This document shows, piece after piece, positions 63,101 through 64,000 of a stretch of 64,000 nt of DNA. The position numbers were made by a program, and so were the translations under genes. The stretch is from Sabethes cyaneus (lineage: Eukaryota; Arthropoda; Insecta; Diptera; Culicidae): positions 57,825,544-57,889,543 of the forward strand of contig NC_071354.1 in NCBI RefSeq assembly GCF_943734655.1. Reading direction: 5' to 3'. Every line of letters begins with the position of its first letter. Position 1 is the first letter of the stretch. Below the pieces are notes generated by a model. It searched no databases and had not been told where the DNA came from. It saw only the letters and a program-made list of their open reading frames with translations.

Positions 63101-63565
63101 AGTTACGCCTTTATGGGTAGTAATCATATTACACGTATTTGACGAACACCAGTATCTGCAAACAAACGAATAAAACATTGCTTACTGTTCCCCCCATCGC
63201 AGTTGGAAAGATTGCGAATCACTGAAAAGGTTAATTCCCTGAGCAAAAATCTGCAAAATCAGAATGCTAAAAAATAATTGTTATTTAGAACGTATATTGG
63301 ATTAATTTACTATTTAGGAACTGTTTTTAATTTTAAAATAATGGTTCAATGGTTCATTATTCAAATATTTAGAATTATCGAATACGTATTTGCTAGTATT
63401 GACTCATAAATATTCATAAAAAAGTTTCTGCTTTATATAGAAAATATAAACAAATCATTGCTGGAAAATGTACGTACTATCGAGGCAAAATGTACGTATT
63501 ATGGAGGGTACGTATTATCGAGGGTACGTACTAACGAGGGTACGTACTATGGAGGTATACCTGTA
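60139..63565. mobile_element. 3.4-kb pogo/Tigger-like TIR element, non-autonomous
   Basis: TACAGGTATACCTCGATAGT at 60,139 is inverted at 63,540-63,565, 25 of 26 bases matching, with TA target bases. The motif GTACGTA-x-TATCGA is repeated near both ends (at least four times at 63,465-63,560), as expected for transposase-binding repeats. It interrupts an RTE-like RT that resumes on the right. No transposase frame is evident. Two GC-richer blocks (about 60,830-61,290 and 61,730-61,960) differ from the AT-rich rest and hold no recognisable protein. A SINE fragment sits at about 62,680. Confidence 0.8.
62680..62850 (+). mobile_element. 5'-truncated SINE copy
   Basis: Begins at the B-box (GTTCGAATCTCGGC) and runs through the body (TGACAGCCGGCTGCGAAG, TCTGTCGATAAAG) to about the TTATGCTTTA end. 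It belongs to the same family as the other four copies but is in plus orientation and lies inside the TIR element at 60,139-63,565. Confidence 0.75.
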
Positions 63566-64000
63566 TTGTTGAAAAAACCTTCCCGCCGAAACTGTTGGTT
63601 TGATAGTGAATATGTCGAAAACCAAGTATCAATCAGCGGGAAGAACCGAGCGCGATAGGACTCGGATGGTAGAAGAATTAGTGTACCTAGGGTCATTAGT
63701 GACGTTGGATTACAACTACAGCAGAGAAATCCGCAAATATACTCTTGTCGGAAGCAATACTTGTTACGGACTTGTACAATGGGCGAGACATTCTGTGAGA
63801 ATGCCGGACAACAAGCTCACAAAATGGCGTTCACCTAGAATTCGGTTGACACTAGACGCAGAGGTACTCAGTGGGCTGGGTGGTTAAACCAGAAGGAACT
63901 GGATCTAGGAAGTGTGCAACTTTCAAGGAATTGGAGACAAATACCCATGAACCGAGTATATGGCAGAATTTTGTTATGTTGGTCGACAAGCTTTAATGCT
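63566..64000 (+). mobile_element. RTE-like RT remnant, right of the inserted TIR element
   Basis: Plus-strand RT C-terminal words: IVNMSKTKYQSAG, MVEELVYLGSLVTLDYN, SREIRKYTLVGSNTCYGL, then a GHVARMPD-like SVRMPDNKLT. This continues the element whose left part ends at 60,138; together they show that the TIR element landed inside it. The fragment reaches the window edge. Confidence 0.8.

Overview
The window is nuclear DNA of an insect, almost certainly a culicine mosquito (Aedes, Armigeres or Culex type). This rests on an intact cytochrome P450 of the mosquito CYP9J kind, a small group of insect retinol-dehydrogenase-like genes with short GT-AG introns, AT-rich intergenic DNA, and an old load of RTE-type and CR1/L2-type non-LTR retroelements, Tc1/mariner-type DNA transposons, MITEs and a tRNA-derived SINE. 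I cannot name the species from the sequence. There are no bacterial-style operons, no CRISPR array, and no viral gene that I can recognise. Coordinates of decayed elements are approximate unless both ends are stated.

Layout. 0-8.5 kb: no convincing gene; T/C-rich degenerate repeats, a reverse-transcriptase remnant near 3.6-4.05 kb, a perfect 126-bp MITE, and a weak promoter-like patch near 6.95 kb. 8.5-16.6 kb: a 945-bp TIR element, a composite TIR element carrying a retroelement endonuclease piece, a 1.4-kb minisatellite with a 12-bp unit, and a foldback element. 16.6-28.6 kb: mostly unannotatable AT-rich DNA, a MITE inside degenerate repeats, a ~3.5-kb structure with inverted arms holding a 302-bp (GT)n tract, long pyrimidine-rich tracts and a SINE. 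28.6-30.5 kb: a (GGGACT)n tract, then an intact three-exon SDR gene (A) on the minus strand. 31.1-41.7 kb: a SINE piece, an RTE-like LINE remnant, a second RT remnant, a retroelement with a 24-bp target-site duplication, and a 13-bp-unit minisatellite. 42.2-50.5 kb: the last exon of SDR gene B, a hAT-like MITE, a mariner remnant, a CR1/L2-like LINE, an RTE remnant split by a SINE, and the intact P450. 51-64 kb: another TIR element, the last exon of SDR gene C, a decayed Tc1-like transposon split by a SINE, and a decayed RTE-like element into which a 3.4-kb pogo/Tigger-like TIR element has inserted.

Genes. All four host genes are on the minus strand. SDR A is complete (membrane anchor, Rossmann motif, catalytic YxxxK). 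SDR B and C have intact catalytic exons joined at the same phase-1 intron position, but no N-terminal anchor or cofactor-binding exon is visible for either in this window. CYP9J enzymes and RDH11-14-like SDRs are both microsomal NADPH-linked redox enzymes for lipophilic substrates. The cluster therefore suggests retinoid/lipid or xenobiotic metabolism, but a shared pathway is inference.

I found no clearly new biological system. The most unusual items are the non-autonomous retroelement at 38,759-39,604, the nested TIR-in-LINE structures, the two degenerate minisatellites and the missing 5' exons of SDR B and C.
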